Assembly (NCBI GenBank): GCA_947629685.1 | Contig: CANREP010000020.1 | Location: 1 to 34,893 of the forward strand | DNA length: 34,893 nucleotides | Direction of reading: 5' to 3' | Source of the DNA: an uncultured Phascolarctobacterium sp. | Lineage (GTDB): Bacteria; Bacillota; Negativicutes; Acidaminococcales; Acidaminococcaceae | In this document: one piece after another, positions 1 through 9,442 of the stretch | How positions within the stretch are numbered: position 1 is the first letter of the stretch | Layout of the letters: the number at the start of each line of letters is the position of its first letter | Made by a program: the position numbers and the translations under genes | The notes under the pieces: generated by a model | The model's input: the letters and a program-made list of their open reading frames with translations, nothing else | Database searches by the model: none | Told to the model about the DNA's origin: nothing

Positions 1-76
1 AGGTCTGCGTTTCGCAATCCGTGAAGGCGGCCGTACTGTTGGCGCCGGCGTTGTTTCCGAAGTAGAAGAAGTTTAA
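1..76 (+). CDS. tuf: Elongation factor Tu, C-terminal end (partial)
   Basis: The window opens inside a gene. Reading from base 2 gives 24 codons ending in GGRTVGAGVVSEVEEV and a TAA stop at 74-76. This is the C-terminal beta-barrel end of EF-Tu, the GTPase that delivers aminoacyl-tRNA to the ribosome; the REGGRTVGAGVV stretch is essentially invariant in bacterial EF-Tu. Only the end is visible, so domain completeness cannot be judged. Its position just upstream of rpsJ is the usual str-to-S10 junction of Firmicutes. Confidence 0.93.
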   Translation, partial: GLRFAIREGGRTVGAGVVSEVEEV

Positions 77-97
77 TTTTAGTTAGTTCCCGTAAAG

Positions 98-125
98 TGT
101 GAGGGGCCTAATAGCGCCCCTCATA
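98..125 (+). terminator. Hairpin after tuf, possible leaky terminator
   Basis: GAGGGGC at 101-107 pairs with GCCCCTC at 116-122, and the stem can extend outward by three more pairs. The loop is 8 bases. The tail (ATATTCTT) is only weakly T-rich, so termination may be partial. I found no good promoter between here and rpsJ, so some S10 operon transcription may read through from tuf. Confidence 0.55.
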
Positions 126-150
126 TTCTTATGTTTATTGGTATGGCCTT

Positions 151-215
151 GCGATGATGTGAAAGGTTGCTTGCCTGCACGACAGGGAGATTTTCACGGA
201 GTATGTCCGTTCTTA
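151..215 (+). promoter_or_regulatory. Structured 5' leader of the S10 operon
   Basis: GTGAAA at 159-164 pairs with TTTCAC at 192-197. It encloses a small CCTG/CAGG hairpin (174-186), and a GGAGTATGTCC element follows at 198-208. From memory, a similar arrangement (GATGTGAAAGGTTGC, then a stem, then a CACGGAGTATGTCC segment) precedes rpsJ in other Firmicutes, where it is a candidate ribosomal-protein autoregulatory leader. Its ligand is not established by this sequence. Confidence 0.5.
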
Positions 216-247
216 GAAACTGGGCGATTTTAGGAGGAAATTTTTTA

Positions 248-559
248 ATGGCTAAATCTCAAAAAATCAGAATACGCCTGAAAGCGTATGATCATAAAGC
301 ACTCGATCAAAGTGCTGTAAAAATTGTTGAAACTGCAAAACGTATCGGTGCGCAAGTTTCTGGTCCGATCCCCCTTCCTACTGAAAAAAATATTTATACG
401 ATTCTGCGTTCTCCTCATGTTAACAAAGACTCTCGTGAACAGTTTGAAATGCGTACTCACAAAAGACTTGTTGATATTCTGGAACCCACTGCGAAAACCG
501 TTGATGCTCTGATGCGTCTTGATCTTCCTGCTGGCGTAGATATCGAAATTAAACTGTAA
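248..559 (+). CDS. rpsJ: 30S ribosomal protein S10 (NusE)
   Basis: This 103-residue protein has the standard S10 length. It contains the conserved segment around [21 protein letters not shown] in the C-terminal half, which wraps into the 30S head. In bacteria S10 also pairs with NusB in rRNA antitermination. The start is the ATG at 248, 11 bases after an AGGAGG (232-237). The reading frame is open upstream to 167, but that extension overlaps the leader structure and has no family match. It is the first gene of the S10 block, with rplC 15 bases downstream. Confidence 0.97.
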   Translation: MAKSQKIRIRLKAYDHKALDQSAVKIVETAKRIGAQVSGPIPLPTEKNIYTILRSPHVNKDSREQFEMRTHKRLVDILEPTAKTVDALMRLDLPAGVDIEIKL

Positions 560-574
560 GGAGGAGGTGCAAGA

Positions 575-1216
575 ATGGCTAAAGGTATTTTAGGTAAAAA
601 ACTGGGCATGACCCAAATTTTTGAAGCTGACGGCAGACTGGTTCCTGTAACTGTTGTAGAAGCAGGCCCCTGCGTTGTACTTCAAAACAAAACCGAGGAA
701 ACAGACGGTTATAATGCTGTTCAGATCGGTTTCGGTGAAGTTAAGGAAAAACATACTACTAAACCGATGAAAGGCCATTTTGACAAAGCTGGTGTTGCTC
801 CGGTAAAATTTGTCAGAGAATTGCGCTTGTCTGCTCCTTCTGAATACACCGTTGGTCAAAAAATCGCTGCTGACATTTTCGCAGCTGGCGAACTGATCGA
901 CGTAACTGGTATTTCCCGCGGCAAAGGTTTCGCAGGCACTATTAAGCGTCATAATTTCGCTCGTGGTCCTATGAAACACGGTTCCAAATCTCATCGTGAA
1001 CCTGGTTCTATGGGTCCTATGCATTCCGGTCCTGGCGGTCGCGTAATTAAAGGTAAAAAATTGCCTGGCCGTATGGGTGGTGCACAAGTTACCGTTCAAC
1101 GTCTGACTATTGCAAGAGTTGACGCAGAACGTAATCTTATTCTGGTTAAAGGCGCTATTCCGGGCGCTACAGGTTCTTGCGTAATCGTTAAAGAAACTGT
1201 TAAACCTAACAAATAA
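575..1216 (+). CDS. rplC: 50S ribosomal protein L3
   Basis: The 213-residue protein begins [15 protein letters not shown], the L3 N-terminal signature. Its central loop is rich in Gly, Arg and Lys ([12 protein letters not shown], then [10 protein letters not shown]) and reaches toward the peptidyl-transferase centre. L3 nucleates assembly of the 3' domain of 23S rRNA. The start ATG follows a GGAGGAGGTG site. It lies second in the S10 operon, 31 bases before rplD. Length and motifs are normal for bacterial L3. Confidence 0.97.
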   Translation: MAKGILGKKLGMTQIFEADGRLVPVTVVEAGPCVVLQNKTEETDGYNAVQIGFGEVKEKHTTKPMKGHFDKAGVAPVKFVRELRLSAPSEYTVGQKIAADIFAAGELIDVTGISRGKGFAGTIKRHNFARGPMKHGSKSHREPGSMGPMHSGPGGRVIKGKKLPGRMGGAQVTVQRLTIARVDAERNLILVKGAIPGATGSCVIVKETVKPNK

Positions 1217-1247
1217 GATTTAAGCGAAAGAAAGGAGGATGCTTCTA

Positions 1248-1874
1248 ATGCCGAAGTTATCAGTATATAACCTTGCCGGTCAAGTAACCGGTGAAATAGA
1301 ATTGAATGATCAAGTATTTGGCGTTGAATTTAACGAAGCTGTTGTTCATCAGGCTATCGTTATGCAGCTGGCTAACCAACGTCAAGGCACTTCTGCTACT
1401 AAAACCCGCGGTATGGTTCGCGGCGGCGGTCGCAAACCCTGGAAACAAAAACGCACTGGCCGTGCTCGCTCTGGTTCTACCCGTTCTCCTATTTGGGTAG
1501 GCGGCGGTACCACTTTTGGCCCCCAACCTCGCAGCTATGCTAAAAAGATGCCTCGTAAAGCACGCCGTCTGGCACTTTGCTGCGCTCTGTCCGCTAAAGT
1601 TGCTGCCGGTGAAATGGTAGTTGTTGAAGGCCTGTCCTTTGACGCTCCGAAAACCAAAAACGTAGTTGCAATGCTCGGTGCATTCGATGCAGCTGACAAA
1701 AAAGCTCTCATCATCACCAACGGTGATAATGTAAACGTAGAACTTTCCGCACGTAACATGCCGAAAGTAACCGCAATTTCCAACATGGGCCTGAACTGCT
1801 TTGATATCCTCAACAGCAATAAAGTGTTCCTGGATAAAGAAATTGTAGAACAAATTGAGGAGGTGCTCGCATAA
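1248..1874 (+). CDS. rplD: 50S ribosomal protein L4
   Basis: The 208-residue protein has the long basic loop typical of L4 ([21 protein letters not shown]) that lines the polypeptide exit tunnel, followed by a globular domain that binds 23S domain I. In other bacteria L4 can repress its own S10 operon through the leader; whether that happens here is inference. I chose ATG 1248 because the in-frame ATG at 1239 lies inside the ribosome binding site (AAAGGAGGATG). The stop TAA overlaps the rplW start by one base, implying translational coupling. Confidence 0.97.
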   Translation: MPKLSVYNLAGQVTGEIELNDQVFGVEFNEAVVHQAIVMQLANQRQGTSATKTRGMVRGGGRKPWKQKRTGRARSGSTRSPIWVGGGTTFGPQPRSYAKKMPRKARRLALCCALSAKVAAGEMVVVEGLSFDAPKTKNVVAMLGAFDAADKKALIITNGDNVNVELSARNMPKVTAISNMGLNCFDILNSNKVFLDKEIVEQIEEVLA

Positions 1875-2164
1875 TGGCTGCTAATCCTCGCGATATTTTA
1901 ATCCGTCCTATCATTACTGAAAAAACTTCCGTAATGATGCAGGAAAACAAATATACCTTCCAGGTTCCCATGGAAGCTAACAAAGTTGAAATCCGCCAGG
2001 CTGTTGAAGCTATTTTCGGCGTAAAAGTGTTGAGTGTGAACACTATCCGCGTATTTGGCAAAACCAAACGCATGGGTAAATATGTTGGCAAACGTTCCGA
2101 TTATAAGAAAGCTATCGTGAAGCTTGCTGAAGGCAATACGATTCCCCTTTTCGAAGGAATGTAA
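1874..2164 (+). CDS. rplW: 50S ribosomal protein L23
   Basis: The 96-residue protein opens with the L23 signature [17 protein letters not shown] and contains the conserved [21 protein letters not shown] segment. L23 sits at the tunnel exit and docks trigger factor and SRP. The start overlaps the rplD stop (TAATG), and rplD's own terminal GAGGAGG supplies the binding site. It is a normal member of the S10 operon, 28 bases ahead of rplB. Confidence 0.97.
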   Translation: MAANPRDILIRPIITEKTSVMMQENKYTFQVPMEANKVEIRQAVEAIFGVKVLSVNTIRVFGKTKRMGKYVGKRSDYKKAIVKLAEGNTIPLFEGM

Positions 2165-2192
2165 TTAACGTATTATAAGGAGGTTAAATTAA

Positions 2193-3023
2193 ATGGCTAT
2201 TAAAAGCTTTAATCCGTATTCTCCTTCCAGACGCTTTATTACTGTGTCTGCCTTCGAAGAGATTACGACTGATAAGCCCTACCGTCCGCTCGTTGAAAAA
2301 CTCAACAAACATGCGGGCCGTAATAATACAGGTAAAATGACTGTACGCCATCAGGGCGGCGGTCATAAAAGACAATATCGTATCATTGATTTCAAACGCA
2401 ATAAAGACGGTATCCCGGCTCGCGTTGCTACCATTGAATACGATCCTAACCGTAACGCTCGTATCGCTCTGCTGAACTATGCAGACGGTGAAAAACGTTA
2501 CATCATCGCTCCGCTTGATCTCAAAGTTGGCGATATGGTTGTAAGCGGTCCGGAAGCCGACATCAAGGTTGGCAACTGCCTGCCGCTGAAAAACATCCCT
2601 CTCGGTACTATGGTACACAATGTTGAAATGAAAATCGGTAAAGGCGGCCAAATGGCACGCAGCGCTGGCGCTTCCGCTCAGCTGATGGCTAAAGAAGGCG
2701 ACTACGCTCTGCTCCGTCTTCCTTCCGGTGAAATTCGCAAAGTACATATTAACTGCCGTGCTACTATCGGCCAGGTTGGCAACCTTGATGCTGAAAACAT
2801 CTGCATCGGTAAAGCTGGTCGCAGCCGTTGGCTGGGCATCCGTCCTGCTAACCGCGGCGTAGTTATGAATCCTAACGACCATCCGCATGGCGGTGGCGAA
2901 GGCCATTCTCCTGTTGGTCGTAAACGTCCTGTTACTCCTTGGGGCAAATGTGCTTTCGGTACTCGTACCCGTAAAGAGAAAAAAGCTTCTAGCAAGCTGA
3001 TTTTAAAACGTAGAACCAAATAA
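2193..3023 (+). CDS. rplB: 50S ribosomal protein L2
   Basis: The 276-residue protein has the L2 order: an OB-like RNA-binding domain with [17 protein letters not shown] near residue 45, then an SH3-like barrel. The invariant [13 protein letters not shown] loop is near residue 225, with the histidine important for peptidyl transfer and subunit association. The basic tail ends KLILKRRTK. The start ATG follows AAGGAGG. Length and motifs are standard. Next is rpsS, 32 bases downstream. Confidence 0.98.
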   Translation: MAIKSFNPYSPSRRFITVSAFEEITTDKPYRPLVEKLNKHAGRNNTGKMTVRHQGGGHKRQYRIIDFKRNKDGIPARVATIEYDPNRNARIALLNYADGEKRYIIAPLDLKVGDMVVSGPEADIKVGNCLPLKNIPLGTMVHNVEMKIGKGGQMARSAGASAQLMAKEGDYALLRLPSGEIRKVHINCRATIGQVGNLDAENICIGKAGRSRWLGIRPANRGVVMNPNDHPHGGGEGHSPVGRKRPVTPWGKCAFGTRTRKEKKASSKLILKRRTK

Positions 3024-3055
3024 TCATAACAGGATAAGGAAAGGAGGCTAACCTA

Positions 3056-3331
3056 GTGTCCAGATCAGTTAAAAAAGGACCTTTTGTCCATGCAAGTCTT
3101 TTGAAAAAAATTGATGCGCTTAATGCCGCTAATGATAAAAAAGTTGTAAAGACCTGGTCTCGCAGCTCTACTATTATTCCGTCTTTCGTTGGTCACACCA
3201 TTGCGGTTCATGACGGACGCAAACATGTTCCGGTATTCATTACCGAGGATATGGTAGGCCACAAACTGGGAGAATTCGCTCCCACTCGTACTTACAAAGG
3301 TCATGCCGATAAGACCACTGGTTTAAAATAA
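3056..3331 (+). CDS. rpsS: 30S ribosomal protein S19
   Basis: The 91-residue protein begins [11 protein letters not shown] and has the conserved [23 protein letters not shown] and [11 protein letters not shown] segments of S19. S19 sits in the 30S head with S13 and contacts the A-site finger. It uses a GTG start at 3056, eight bases after AAGGAGG. This is one of several non-ATG starts in the operon. Confidence 0.97.
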   Translation: MSRSVKKGPFVHASLLKKIDALNAANDKKVVKTWSRSSTIIPSFVGHTIAVHDGRKHVPVFITEDMVGHKLGEFAPTRTYKGHADKTTGLK

Positions 3332-3353
3332 GGGGAAAGGGGGCACAAATAAC

Positions 3354-3686
3354 ATGGAAGCAAAAGCAATTGCAAAATATGTTCGCATTGCGCCGCGCAA
3401 ACTGCGCATCGTAATCAATCTCATCCGCGGCAAATCCGTTGGTGAAGCATTCGCGATCCTCAAATACACCCCGAAGGTTGGTTCTGAGGTAATCGAAAAG
3501 GTTCTGCGCAGTGCAGTAGCAAACGCAGAGCACAATTTTGACATGAACGTGGATAACCTGATCGTATCTACCTGCTTCGTAGATCAAGGTCCTACCATGA
3601 AACGTATTCATCCTCGTTCCCGTGGACAGGCTTTCAAAATTTTGAAACGTTCCAGCCACGTAACTGTAGCAGTTAAAGAAAAATAA
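3354..3686 (+). CDS. rplV: 50S ribosomal protein L22
   Basis: The 110-residue protein has L22's N-terminal [21 protein letters not shown] segment and the C-terminal beta-hairpin ([16 protein letters not shown]) that reaches into the exit tunnel and is a macrolide-resistance site in other species. The tip of the hairpin is intact here. The ATG follows an AAGGGGG-type site. It lies between rpsS and rpsC as in nearly all bacteria. Confidence 0.97.
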   Translation: MEAKAIAKYVRIAPRKLRIVINLIRGKSVGEAFAILKYTPKVGSEVIEKVLRSAVANAEHNFDMNVDNLIVSTCFVDQGPTMKRIHPRSRGQAFKILKRSSHVTVAVKEK

Positions 3687-3710
3687 TCCCGTCAGAAGGA
3701 GGAAAAGATA

Positions 3711-4379
3711 GTGGGTCAAAAAGTTAATCCGCATGGTCTCCGCGTTGGTGTTATCAAAGGATGGGATTCCGAATGGTATGCTGACAAAGACTATGAGAAA
3801 TTTTTGTTAGAAGATATTAAAATCCGTGAATTTATTAAAGAAAAACTGTTCTTGTCCGGTATTTCTAAAGTTGAAATCGAACGTGCTTCCAATAAAGCCC
3901 GCATTTCTATCCATACTGCAAAACCTGGTATGGTAATCGGCCGTCAGGGCAGCAACATCGAACTGCTGAAATCTGACCTGAAGAAAATGACCGACAGTGC
4001 AATCGATATCAACATCGTTGAAGTAAAAACCCCGGATATGGACGCAACTTTGGTTGCAGAGAACATCGCAGCTCAGCTGGAACGCCGTATCGCTTTCCGC
4101 CGTGCTATGAAACAATGCGTTGGCCGTACCATGCGTATGGGCGCTAAAGGTATCAAAGTACAGGTTGGCGGTCGTCTTGGCGGCGCTGAAATCGCTCGTA
4201 GCGAAAGCTATCGTGAAGGCAGCATTCCTCTGCACACTCTGCGTGCTGACATTGATTACGGTACTGCAGAAGCACATACCACTTATGGCCGCATCGGCGT
4301 AAAAGTATGGATCTACAAAGGTGAAGTCCTTCCTGAAAGCAAAGAAGCAGTTAAAGCTGCTCCGGCAAAGGAGGCATAA
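3711..4379 (+). CDS. rpsC: 30S ribosomal protein S3
   Basis: The 222-residue protein starts [17 protein letters not shown] and carries a type II KH domain with the GRQG loop at residues 77-80, followed by the C-terminal domain with [14 protein letters not shown]3 lines the mRNA entry tunnel with S4 and S5 and contributes to helicase activity. The start is GTG after AGGAGG. The short Ala/Lys-rich tail (KAAPAKEA) is variable in the family. Only six bases separate it from rplP. Confidence 0.97.
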   Translation: MGQKVNPHGLRVGVIKGWDSEWYADKDYEKFLLEDIKIREFIKEKLFLSGISKVEIERASNKARISIHTAKPGMVIGRQGSNIELLKSDLKKMTDSAIDINIVEVKTPDMDATLVAENIAAQLERRIAFRRAMKQCVGRTMRMGAKGIKVQVGGRLGGAEIARSESYREGSIPLHTLRADIDYGTAEAHTTYGRIGVKVWIYKGEVLPESKEAVKAAPAKEA

Positions 4380-4385
4380 TCAGAC

Positions 4386-4838
4386 ATGTTATTACCGAAG
4401 AGAGTTAAACATCGTAAACAACATAGAGGTCGTATGACCGGTCGTGCTATGCGCGGTAATAAAATCGCTCATGGTGACTTCGGTCTGGTAGCACTGGAAC
4501 CTGCATGGGTAACCAACCGTCAAATCGAAGCAGCACGTATTGCTATGACCCGTTACATCAAACGTGGCGGTCAAGTTTGGATTCAAATTTTCCCGGATAA
4601 ACCGATCACTGCAAAACCGGCTGAAACCCGTATGGGTTCTGGTAAAGGTTCTCCGGAATATTGGGTAGCAGTAGTAAAACCCGGCCGTGTACTGTTTGAA
4701 ATGAACGGCGTAAGCGAAGAAGTAGCTAAGGAAGCTATGCGTCTTGCTAGTCACAAACTGCCGATCAAATGCAAATTTGTGACCCGTGCTCAACAGGAAG
4801 CCGAAGCTGCCGCACAAGAAAAGGGTGGTGAAGCTTAA
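4386..4838 (+). CDS. rplP: 50S ribosomal protein L16
   Basis: The 150-residue protein begins [21 protein letters not shown] and has the conserved [20 protein letters not shown] segment. L16 sits near the central protuberance and positions the A-site tRNA elbow. It is a few residues longer than the usual 136-145 because of an acidic Ala-rich tail ([13 protein letters not shown]). The upstream binding site (AAAGGAGG) lies within the end of rpsC. The stop overlaps the rpmC start by one base. Confidence 0.97.
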   Translation: MLLPKRVKHRKQHRGRMTGRAMRGNKIAHGDFGLVALEPAWVTNRQIEAARIAMTRYIKRGGQVWIQIFPDKPITAKPAETRMGSGKGSPEYWVAVVKPGRVLFEMNGVSEEVAKEAMRLASHKLPIKCKFVTRAQQEAEAAAQEKGGEA

Positions 4839-5032
4839 TGAAAACAACAGAAATTCGTGAAATGTCTGCTGCTGAGTTAGACACCAAATTGGCAGGTTTG
4901 AAAGAAGAACTTTTCAATCTGCGTTTTCAAATGGCAACCGGTCAATGTGAAAACCCGATGAAAATTCGTGAAGTGAAAAAATCCATTGCCCGTATCAAAA
5001 CCATTCAGCGTGAACGTGAACTGAACGCTTAA
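4838..5032 (+). CDS. rpmC: 50S ribosomal protein L29
   Basis: This 64-residue, mostly helical protein has the L29 pattern: an N-terminal helix with [10 protein letters not shown], the [16 protein letters not shown] segment and a basic C-terminal helix ([16 protein letters not shown]). L29 lies beside L23 at the tunnel exit. The ATG overlaps the rplP stop (TAATG), so translation is probably coupled. Length is normal. Confidence 0.97.
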   Translation: MKTTEIREMSAAELDTKLAGLKEELFNLRFQMATGQCENPMKIREVKKSIARIKTIQRERELNA

Positions 5033-5065
5033 TCGTTTTGAAGTATGAACAAGGAGGAAACAGTC

Positions 5066-5326
5066 GTGACCGAAGAAAGAAACGCACGTGTTACCCGTAT
5101 TGGTAAAGTTGTCAGCGATAAAATGCAGAAAACTGTAGTTGTTGCAGTAGAACGTTTCGTTCAGCATCCGCTGTACAAAAAAGGCGTACAACATACTATC
5201 AAATTTAAAGCTCATGACGAAAATAACGAAGCACATATCGGCGACGTAGTGCAAATCATGCAGACTCGTCCGCTGTCCAAAGATAAATGCTGGCGCGTTA
5301 TTGAGATTTTAGAGCGTGCAAAATAA
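5066..5326 (+). CDS. rpsQ: 30S ribosomal protein S17
   Basis: The 86-residue OB-fold protein has the S17 motifs [21 protein letters not shown] and [21 protein letters not shown]17 is a primary 16S-binding protein in the 30S body. I chose the GTG at 5066 because an AAGGAGG lies at 5051-5057. The in-frame ATG at 5045 would put that binding site inside the coding region and add seven residues that lack a family counterpart. Confidence 0.95.
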   Translation: MTEERNARVTRIGKVVSDKMQKTVVVAVERFVQHPLYKKGVQHTIKFKAHDENNEAHIGDVVQIMQTRPLSKDKCWRVIEILERAK

Positions 5327-5363
5327 TTATTGCCAATAAGAGATTGGCAAGGGAGGGAAATCC

Positions 5364-5732
5364 ATGATACAACAACAAACTATCCTTAATGTTGGTGATA
5401 ACACCGGCGCTAAGAAAGTTATGTGTATTCGTGTATTAGGCGGTTCTTACCGTAAATATGCTAATATCGGTGACGTTATCGTGTGTGCTGTTAAAGATGC
5501 ATCACCCGGTGGCGTTGTAAAAAAAGGTGACGTAGTTAAAGCAGTTGTTGTTCGTTCCGTAAAAGGTGTTCGTCGTCCCGACGGTTCCTACATCCGTTTC
5601 GATGAAAACGCTGCTGTTGTAATAAAAGACGATAAGAGTCCTCGCGGCACCCGTATTTTCGGGCCTGTAGCTCGCGAACTGCGCGACAAGGACTTCATGA
5701 AAATTATTTCTCTGGCACCGGAAGTGCTGTAA
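5364..5732 (+). CDS. rplN: 50S ribosomal protein L14
   Basis: The 122-residue protein starts [22 protein letters not shown] and includes [18 protein letters not shown] and [16 protein letters not shown], all diagnostic for L14. L14 forms intersubunit bridges and is the docking site for RsfS. The ATG follows GGGAGGG. The 37-base gap after rpsQ contains a short TTGCCAA/TTGGCAA inverted repeat (5330-5350), possibly a small hairpin. Confidence 0.97.
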   Translation: MIQQQTILNVGDNTGAKKVMCIRVLGGSYRKYANIGDVIVCAVKDASPGGVVKKGDVVKAVVVRSVKGVRRPDGSYIRFDENAAVVIKDDKSPRGTRIFGPVARELRDKDFMKIISLAPEVL

Positions 5733-5770
5733 GAAATCAAATAACGCACTAATAAGGAGGTGTTCTTGAC

Positions 5771-6100
5771 ATGGCAAATGCTGTAAAGCTGCATGTTAAA
5801 AAAGGCGATACCGTTCTTGTTTTATCCGGTAAGGACAAAGGCAAGCAAGGTAAAATCGTTGAAGCTCTGCCTAAGAAAGCCAAAGTTGTGGTTGAAGGCG
5901 TAAATAAAGTAAAACGTCATACCAAACCGTCTCAAGCAAATCCTCAGGGCGGTATTATTACTAAAGAAGCTCCGATTTCTTCTTCTAAAGTAATGCTGGT
6001 ATGCCCGGCTTGCAAAAAAGCTACCCGTATTAAAAAGACCGCTGTTGCTGGTGCATTCGTAAGAACCTGCAAAAAATGCGGCGAAGTTATAGATAAATAA
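5771..6100 (+). CDS. rplX: 50S ribosomal protein L24, zinc-ribbon form
   Basis: The 109-residue protein has the KOW motif near its N terminus ([22 protein letters not shown], written by position 9-30) and the conserved NKVKRHTKP segment. L24 initiates large-subunit assembly. The C-terminal part has two CxxC pairs at C78/C81 and C100/C103, forming a likely zinc ribbon that occurs in a subset of bacterial L24 proteins. The ATG follows AAGGAGGTG. Confidence 0.97.
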   Translation: MANAVKLHVKKGDTVLVLSGKDKGKQGKIVEALPKKAKVVVEGVNKVKRHTKPSQANPQGGIITKEAPISSSKVMLVCPACKKATRIKKTAVAGAFVRTCKKCGEVIDK

Positions 6101-6126
6101 ATTCCGGGAAAGGAGGAACTAATTGA

Positions 6127-6672
6127 ATGGCAAAGACCAGATTGCAAGAAAAATATTTGTCTGAAGCTGTTAAAGGCCTGATGGACAAATTCCAGTATAA
6201 AAACGTTATGGAAATTCCTAAAATTGAAAAAGTTGTCATCAACATGGGTGTTGGCGAAGCAGTTGGCAACAGCAAAGCTCTGGAATCTGCAGTTGCTGAT
6301 ATGACCGTTATCGCAGGTCAGAAACCTGTTATCACTAAAGCTAAAAAATCCATTGCAGCTTTCAAAGTACGTCAAGGTATGCCGTTAGGTGCAAAAGTTA
6401 CCCTGCGTGGTGACCGTATGTACTATTTCCTTGATAAGCTGATGAATCTCGCTCTTCCGCGTGTACGTGACTTCCGCGGTGTAAGTGCTACATCTTTTGA
6501 TGGACGCGGCAACTACGCTTTAGGACTTAAAGAACAATTGATTTTCCCGGAAATTGAATACGATAAGATTGATAAAGTACGCGGAATGGATATTATCATT
6601 GTTACTACCGCTAAGACTGACGAGGAAGCTAGAGAACTGCTCAGACTCCTCGGAATGCCGTTCAGCGCATAA
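6127..6672 (+). CDS. rplE: 50S ribosomal protein L5
   Basis: The 181-residue protein has the L5 signatures [12 protein letters not shown] near residue 37, [22 protein letters not shown] and the C-terminal [19 protein letters not shown]5 binds 5S rRNA with L18 and contacts the P-site tRNA. The start ATG follows AAAGGAGG. Length is normal and it lies between rplX and the S14 gene. Confidence 0.97.
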   Translation: MAKTRLQEKYLSEAVKGLMDKFQYKNVMEIPKIEKVVINMGVGEAVGNSKALESAVADMTVIAGQKPVITKAKKSIAAFKVRQGMPLGAKVTLRGDRMYYFLDKLMNLALPRVRDFRGVSATSFDGRGNYALGLKEQLIFPEIEYDKIDKVRGMDIIIVTTAKTDEEARELLRLLGMPFSA

Positions 6673-6689
6673 GGTGAGGAGGGAATACT

Positions 6690-6875
6690 TTGGCTAAGAA
6701 AGCCCTGATTGAAAAATGGAAAAGCGAACCTAAATACGAAGTTCGCCGTTATAACCGCTGCAAAATCTGCGGCAGACCTCATGGCTATATGCGTAAATTT
6801 GGCCTCTGCCGTATCTGCTTCCGTGAATACAGCTACAAAGGCGCTATTCCGGGCGTAACCAAAGCAAGCTGGTAA
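6690..6875 (+). CDS. rpsZ: 30S ribosomal protein S14 type Z
   Basis: This 61-residue S14 is the short zinc-binding form. Cysteines at 24, 27, 40 and 43 form the CxxC-x12-CxxC ribbon (CKIC and CRIC). In Bacillus the same form is replaced by a Cys-less copy when zinc is scarce; no second copy is visible here. The start is a TTG at 6690 after GAGGAGGG. The gene is sometimes named rpsN. Confidence 0.96.
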   Translation: MAKKALIEKWKSEPKYEVRRYNRCKICGRPHGYMRKFGLCRICFREYSYKGAIPGVTKASW

Positions 6876-6906
6876 TACCGACAACAAGGAAGGAGGGTAT
6901 ATAAGT

Positions 6907-7305
6907 ATGGTAATGACTGACCCGATCGCTGATATGCTTACCCGTATCCGTAATGCAAATTCAGTTCATCACGATAAAGTTGAAATCCCCGGCAGCAAGA
7001 TTAAAGTTGCTATTGCTGAAATCCTGAAAGCCGAAGGTTTCATTAAAGATTTTGAAGTAATTGCTGATAACAAACAGAACGTTATTCGTGTTAGCCTGAA
7101 ATACGGTGCTAATAAGGAAAAAGTTATTTCCGGCATTAAACGTATTTCCAAACCCGGTCTGAGAGTTTACTCTCAAAAAGACCAACTGCCTAGAGTCCTT
7201 GGTGGTCTCGGTATCGCAGTAATTTCTACTTCCCAAGGTCTGATGACCGATAAAGCAGCTCGTAAAGCTGGTTTAGGTGGCGAAGTACTCGCATACGTAT
7301 GGTAA
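6907..7305 (+). CDS. rpsH: 30S ribosomal protein S8
   Basis: The 132-residue protein begins with [15 protein letters not shown], the S8 signature, and ends with the conserved [23 protein letters not shown]8 is a primary 16S binder and in E. coli the translational repressor of the spc operon. Two starts are possible, ATG 6907 and ATG 6913; the AAGGAGGG site at 6889-6896 suits either. Confidence 0.97.
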   Translation: MVMTDPIADMLTRIRNANSVHHDKVEIPGSKIKVAIAEILKAEGFIKDFEVIADNKQNVIRVSLKYGANKEKVISGIKRISKPGLRVYSQKDQLPRVLGGLGIAVISTSQGLMTDKAARKAGLGGEVLAYVW

Positions 7306-7332
7306 TACTAAAAAGATAGGAGGTGCTCGTAC

Positions 7333-7881
7333 GTGTCTAGAATTGGTAAGATGCCAATTACTGTTCCCGCTGGTGTAACAGTTACTATTGAAAACAATTT
7401 CGTGACCGTTAAAGGTCCTAAAGGCGAACTTTCCCGCCAGATCAATAAAAACATGAAACTGACCCTGGACAACGGTGTTCTGACCGTAGAACGTCCCAGC
7501 GATGAAAAAGAAGATCGCGCTATGCACGGTCTGTCCCGTACCCTGATCAACAACATGATCATCGGCGTAACTCAAGGTTTCAGCAAAACTCTGGAGATTA
7601 ATGGTGTTGGTTACCGTGCTGCTAAACAAGGTCAAAACATTAACTTCACTCTCGGATTCTCTCATCCGGTAGTTAAAGAGCCGCCTGCTGGTATTACCTT
7701 TGAAGTACCTGCTCCGAACAAGATCGTTGTAAGCGGTGCTGATAAAGAAGTTGTAGGCGCAGTTGCTGCCGAAATCCGTACCCTGCGTCCGCCTGAACCG
7801 TATAAAGGCAAAGGTATTCGTTATGAAGGCGAATATGTACGTCGTAAGATTGGTAAAGCCGGCGCTAAAGGCAAGAAATAA
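7333..7881 (+). CDS. rplF: 50S ribosomal protein L6
   Basis: The 182-residue protein begins [14 protein letters not shown] and shows the two repeated L6 folds. The C-terminal signature [23 protein letters not shown] is complete. L6 supports the sarcin-ricin loop region where elongation factors bind. It uses a GTG start at 7333 after AGGAGGTG. Length and tail (AGAKGKK) are normal. Confidence 0.97.
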   Translation: MSRIGKMPITVPAGVTVTIENNFVTVKGPKGELSRQINKNMKLTLDNGVLTVERPSDEKEDRAMHGLSRTLINNMIIGVTQGFSKTLEINGVGYRAAKQGQNINFTLGFSHPVVKEPPAGITFEVPAPNKIVVSGADKEVVGAVAAEIRTLRPPEPYKGKGIRYEGEYVRRKIGKAGAKGKK

Positions 7882-7906
7882 TTTCTAAAAGAAGGGAGTG
7901 AAACTC

Positions 7907-8269
7907 TTGCTTAACAGAGTTGATAAAAACGAGAAACGTCAAAAACGTCATCTCCGTTCTCGTAGATATATTTACGGTACTGCAGAAAGACCGCGTCTCA
8001 ACGTATATCGTTCCTTGTCCAACATTTATGCACAAGTGATTAACGATGAAACCGGTGAAACCATTGCTGCTGCAAGCACCGTAGAAAAAGAATTGAAAGC
8101 TACCTATGGCGGCAACATCGAAGCTGCTAAAGTTGTAGGCAAAGCTATTGCTGAAAAAGCACTGGCTAAAGGTGTTAAAGAAGTAGTATTCGACCGCGGC
8201 GGTTACCTGTATCACGGCCGTATCGCTGCACTGGCTGAAGCCGCTCGCGAAGCTGGCTTAGTATTCTAA
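7907..8269 (+). CDS. rplR: 50S ribosomal protein L18
   Basis: The 120-residue protein has the basic N-terminal tail ([11 protein letters not shown]) and the core motifs [18 protein letters not shown] and [21 protein letters not shown] of L18, which carries 5S rRNA into the 50S. I chose TTG 7907, eight bases after AAGGGAG; the in-frame GTG at 7898 overlaps that site. A TTG start would make this one of two in the operon, the other being S14. Confidence 0.95.
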   Translation: MLNRVDKNEKRQKRHLRSRRYIYGTAERPRLNVYRSLSNIYAQVINDETGETIAAASTVEKELKATYGGNIEAAKVVGKAIAEKALAKGVKEVVFDRGGYLYHGRIAALAEAAREAGLVF

Positions 8270-8286
8270 GAGAAGGAGGAAACACA

Positions 8287-8787
8287 ATGGCGAATTTCGA
8301 AAATAAAGAAAACGAATTAAAAGAGAAAGTCGTTTTCATCAACCGTGTTGCTAAGGTTGTTAAAGGCGGACGTCGTTTCTCCTTCGCTGCACTTGTTGTT
8401 GTAGGTGACGAAAACGGTCATGTAGGCATGGGCTTGGGCAAAGCTGCAGAAGTTCCTGAAGCTATCCGCAAAGGCGTTGAAGATGCTAAGAAAAACCTGG
8501 TATCTGTTGCTCTTGTTGGTACCACCATTCCTCATGAAGTAATCGGTGTATTTGGCGCTGGCCGCGTATTCCTGAAACCGGCTGCAGAAGGTACCGGCGT
8601 AATTGCCGGCGGCCCTGTTCGTGCGGTATTGGAACTGGCTGGTGTTCGTGATATTCTTACTAAATCTCAGGGCTCTTCCAACCCGAACAATGTTGTTCGC
8701 GCAACTATCGAAGGCTTGAAAGCTCTGAAGAATGCTGAAGCTGTTGCTGCTCTGCGTGGTAAGACCGTAGAAGAATTGTTGGGCTAA
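8287..8787 (+). CDS. rpsE: 30S ribosomal protein S5
   Basis: The 166-residue protein has the double-stranded-RNA-binding fold with [23 protein letters not shown] and the C-terminal domain with [12 protein letters not shown]-type residues ([17 protein letters not shown]). S5 shapes decoding accuracy with S4. The start ATG follows GAAGGAGG, and the 17-base spacing from rplR is typical for this operon. Confidence 0.97.
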   Translation: MANFENKENELKEKVVFINRVAKVVKGGRRFSFAALVVVGDENGHVGMGLGKAAEVPEAIRKGVEDAKKNLVSVALVGTTIPHEVIGVFGAGRVFLKPAAEGTGVIAGGPVRAVLELAGVRDILTKSQGSSNPNNVVRATIEGLKALKNAEAVAALRGKTVEELLG

Positions 8788-8800
8788 GGAGGACTTTGTG

Positions 8801-8980
8801 ATGGCACAAATTAAAATCACCCTGACCCGCAGCCTGATCGGTTACCCGAAAGATCAACGCGCAACCGTTAAAGCTCTGGGTTTAGGCAAAATCAATACTA
8901 GTGTTGTAAAAGAAGACACTCCGACTATTCGCGGCATGGTTCACAAAGTAGAACATCTCGTGAAAGTTGAAGAAGCGTAA
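8801..8980 (+). CDS. rpmD: 50S ribosomal protein L30
   Basis: The 59-residue protein reads [19 protein letters not shown] and then [13 protein letters not shown], the L30 signature, with the terminal [17 protein letters not shown] 8801 is preferred over the adjacent GTG 8798: the AAGGAGG at 8786-8792 is eight bases from the ATG and L30 proteins start M-A. Its small size is normal. Confidence 0.96.
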   Translation: MAQIKITLTRSLIGYPKDQRATVKALGLGKINTSVVKEDTPTIRGMVHKVEHLVKVEEA

Positions 8981-9000
8981 GACAAGGAGGTGTAGTGAAT

Positions 9001-9441
9001 ATGAATTTACATGAATTGTCTCCCGCTCCGGGATCTAAACGTGTTCATGTTCGTGTAGGCCGTGGTTTGGGTTCCGGTCTTGGCAAAACTTCCGGTAAAG
9101 GCCAAAAAGGTCAGAAATCCCGTTCCGGCGGTGTTAAACGTCCGGGCTTCGAAGGTGGTCAAAGACCTCTGTACCTGCGCCTCCCGAAACGTGGTTTCTA
9201 TAACAGATTCGGCAAGGATTATGTTGAAATCAATGTAAGCGTTCTGAACCGCTTTGAAGACGGCACCGTTGTGGAACCGGTAATGCTGATTGAAGAAGGC
9301 ATTGTGAAAAACGTTCGTGACGGTATCAGAATCCTTGGCAATGGCGAACTGACCAAAAAACTTACCGTTCAAGCTATGGGCTTCAGCAAGAGCGCTGAAG
9401 AAAAAATTATTGCAGCCGGCGGTAAAGTTGAGGTGATCTAA
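9001..9441 (+). CDS. rplO: 50S ribosomal protein L15
   Basis: The 146-residue protein starts [14 protein letters not shown] and has the Gly/Lys-rich extension ([25 protein letters not shown], residues about 19-44) that penetrates the 50S. The globular C-terminal domain follows. ATG 9001 lies ten bases after AAGGAGG; an in-frame GTG at 8995 would be too close. Only one base separates it from secY, as expected for coupled translation. Confidence 0.96.
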   Translation: MNLHELSPAPGSKRVHVRVGRGLGSGLGKTSGKGQKGQKSRSGGVKRPGFEGGQRPLYLRLPKRGFYNRFGKDYVEINVSVLNRFEDGTVVEPVMLIEEGIVKNVRDGIRILGNGELTKKLTVQAMGFSKSAEEKIIAAGGKVEVI

Positions 9442-9442
9442 A

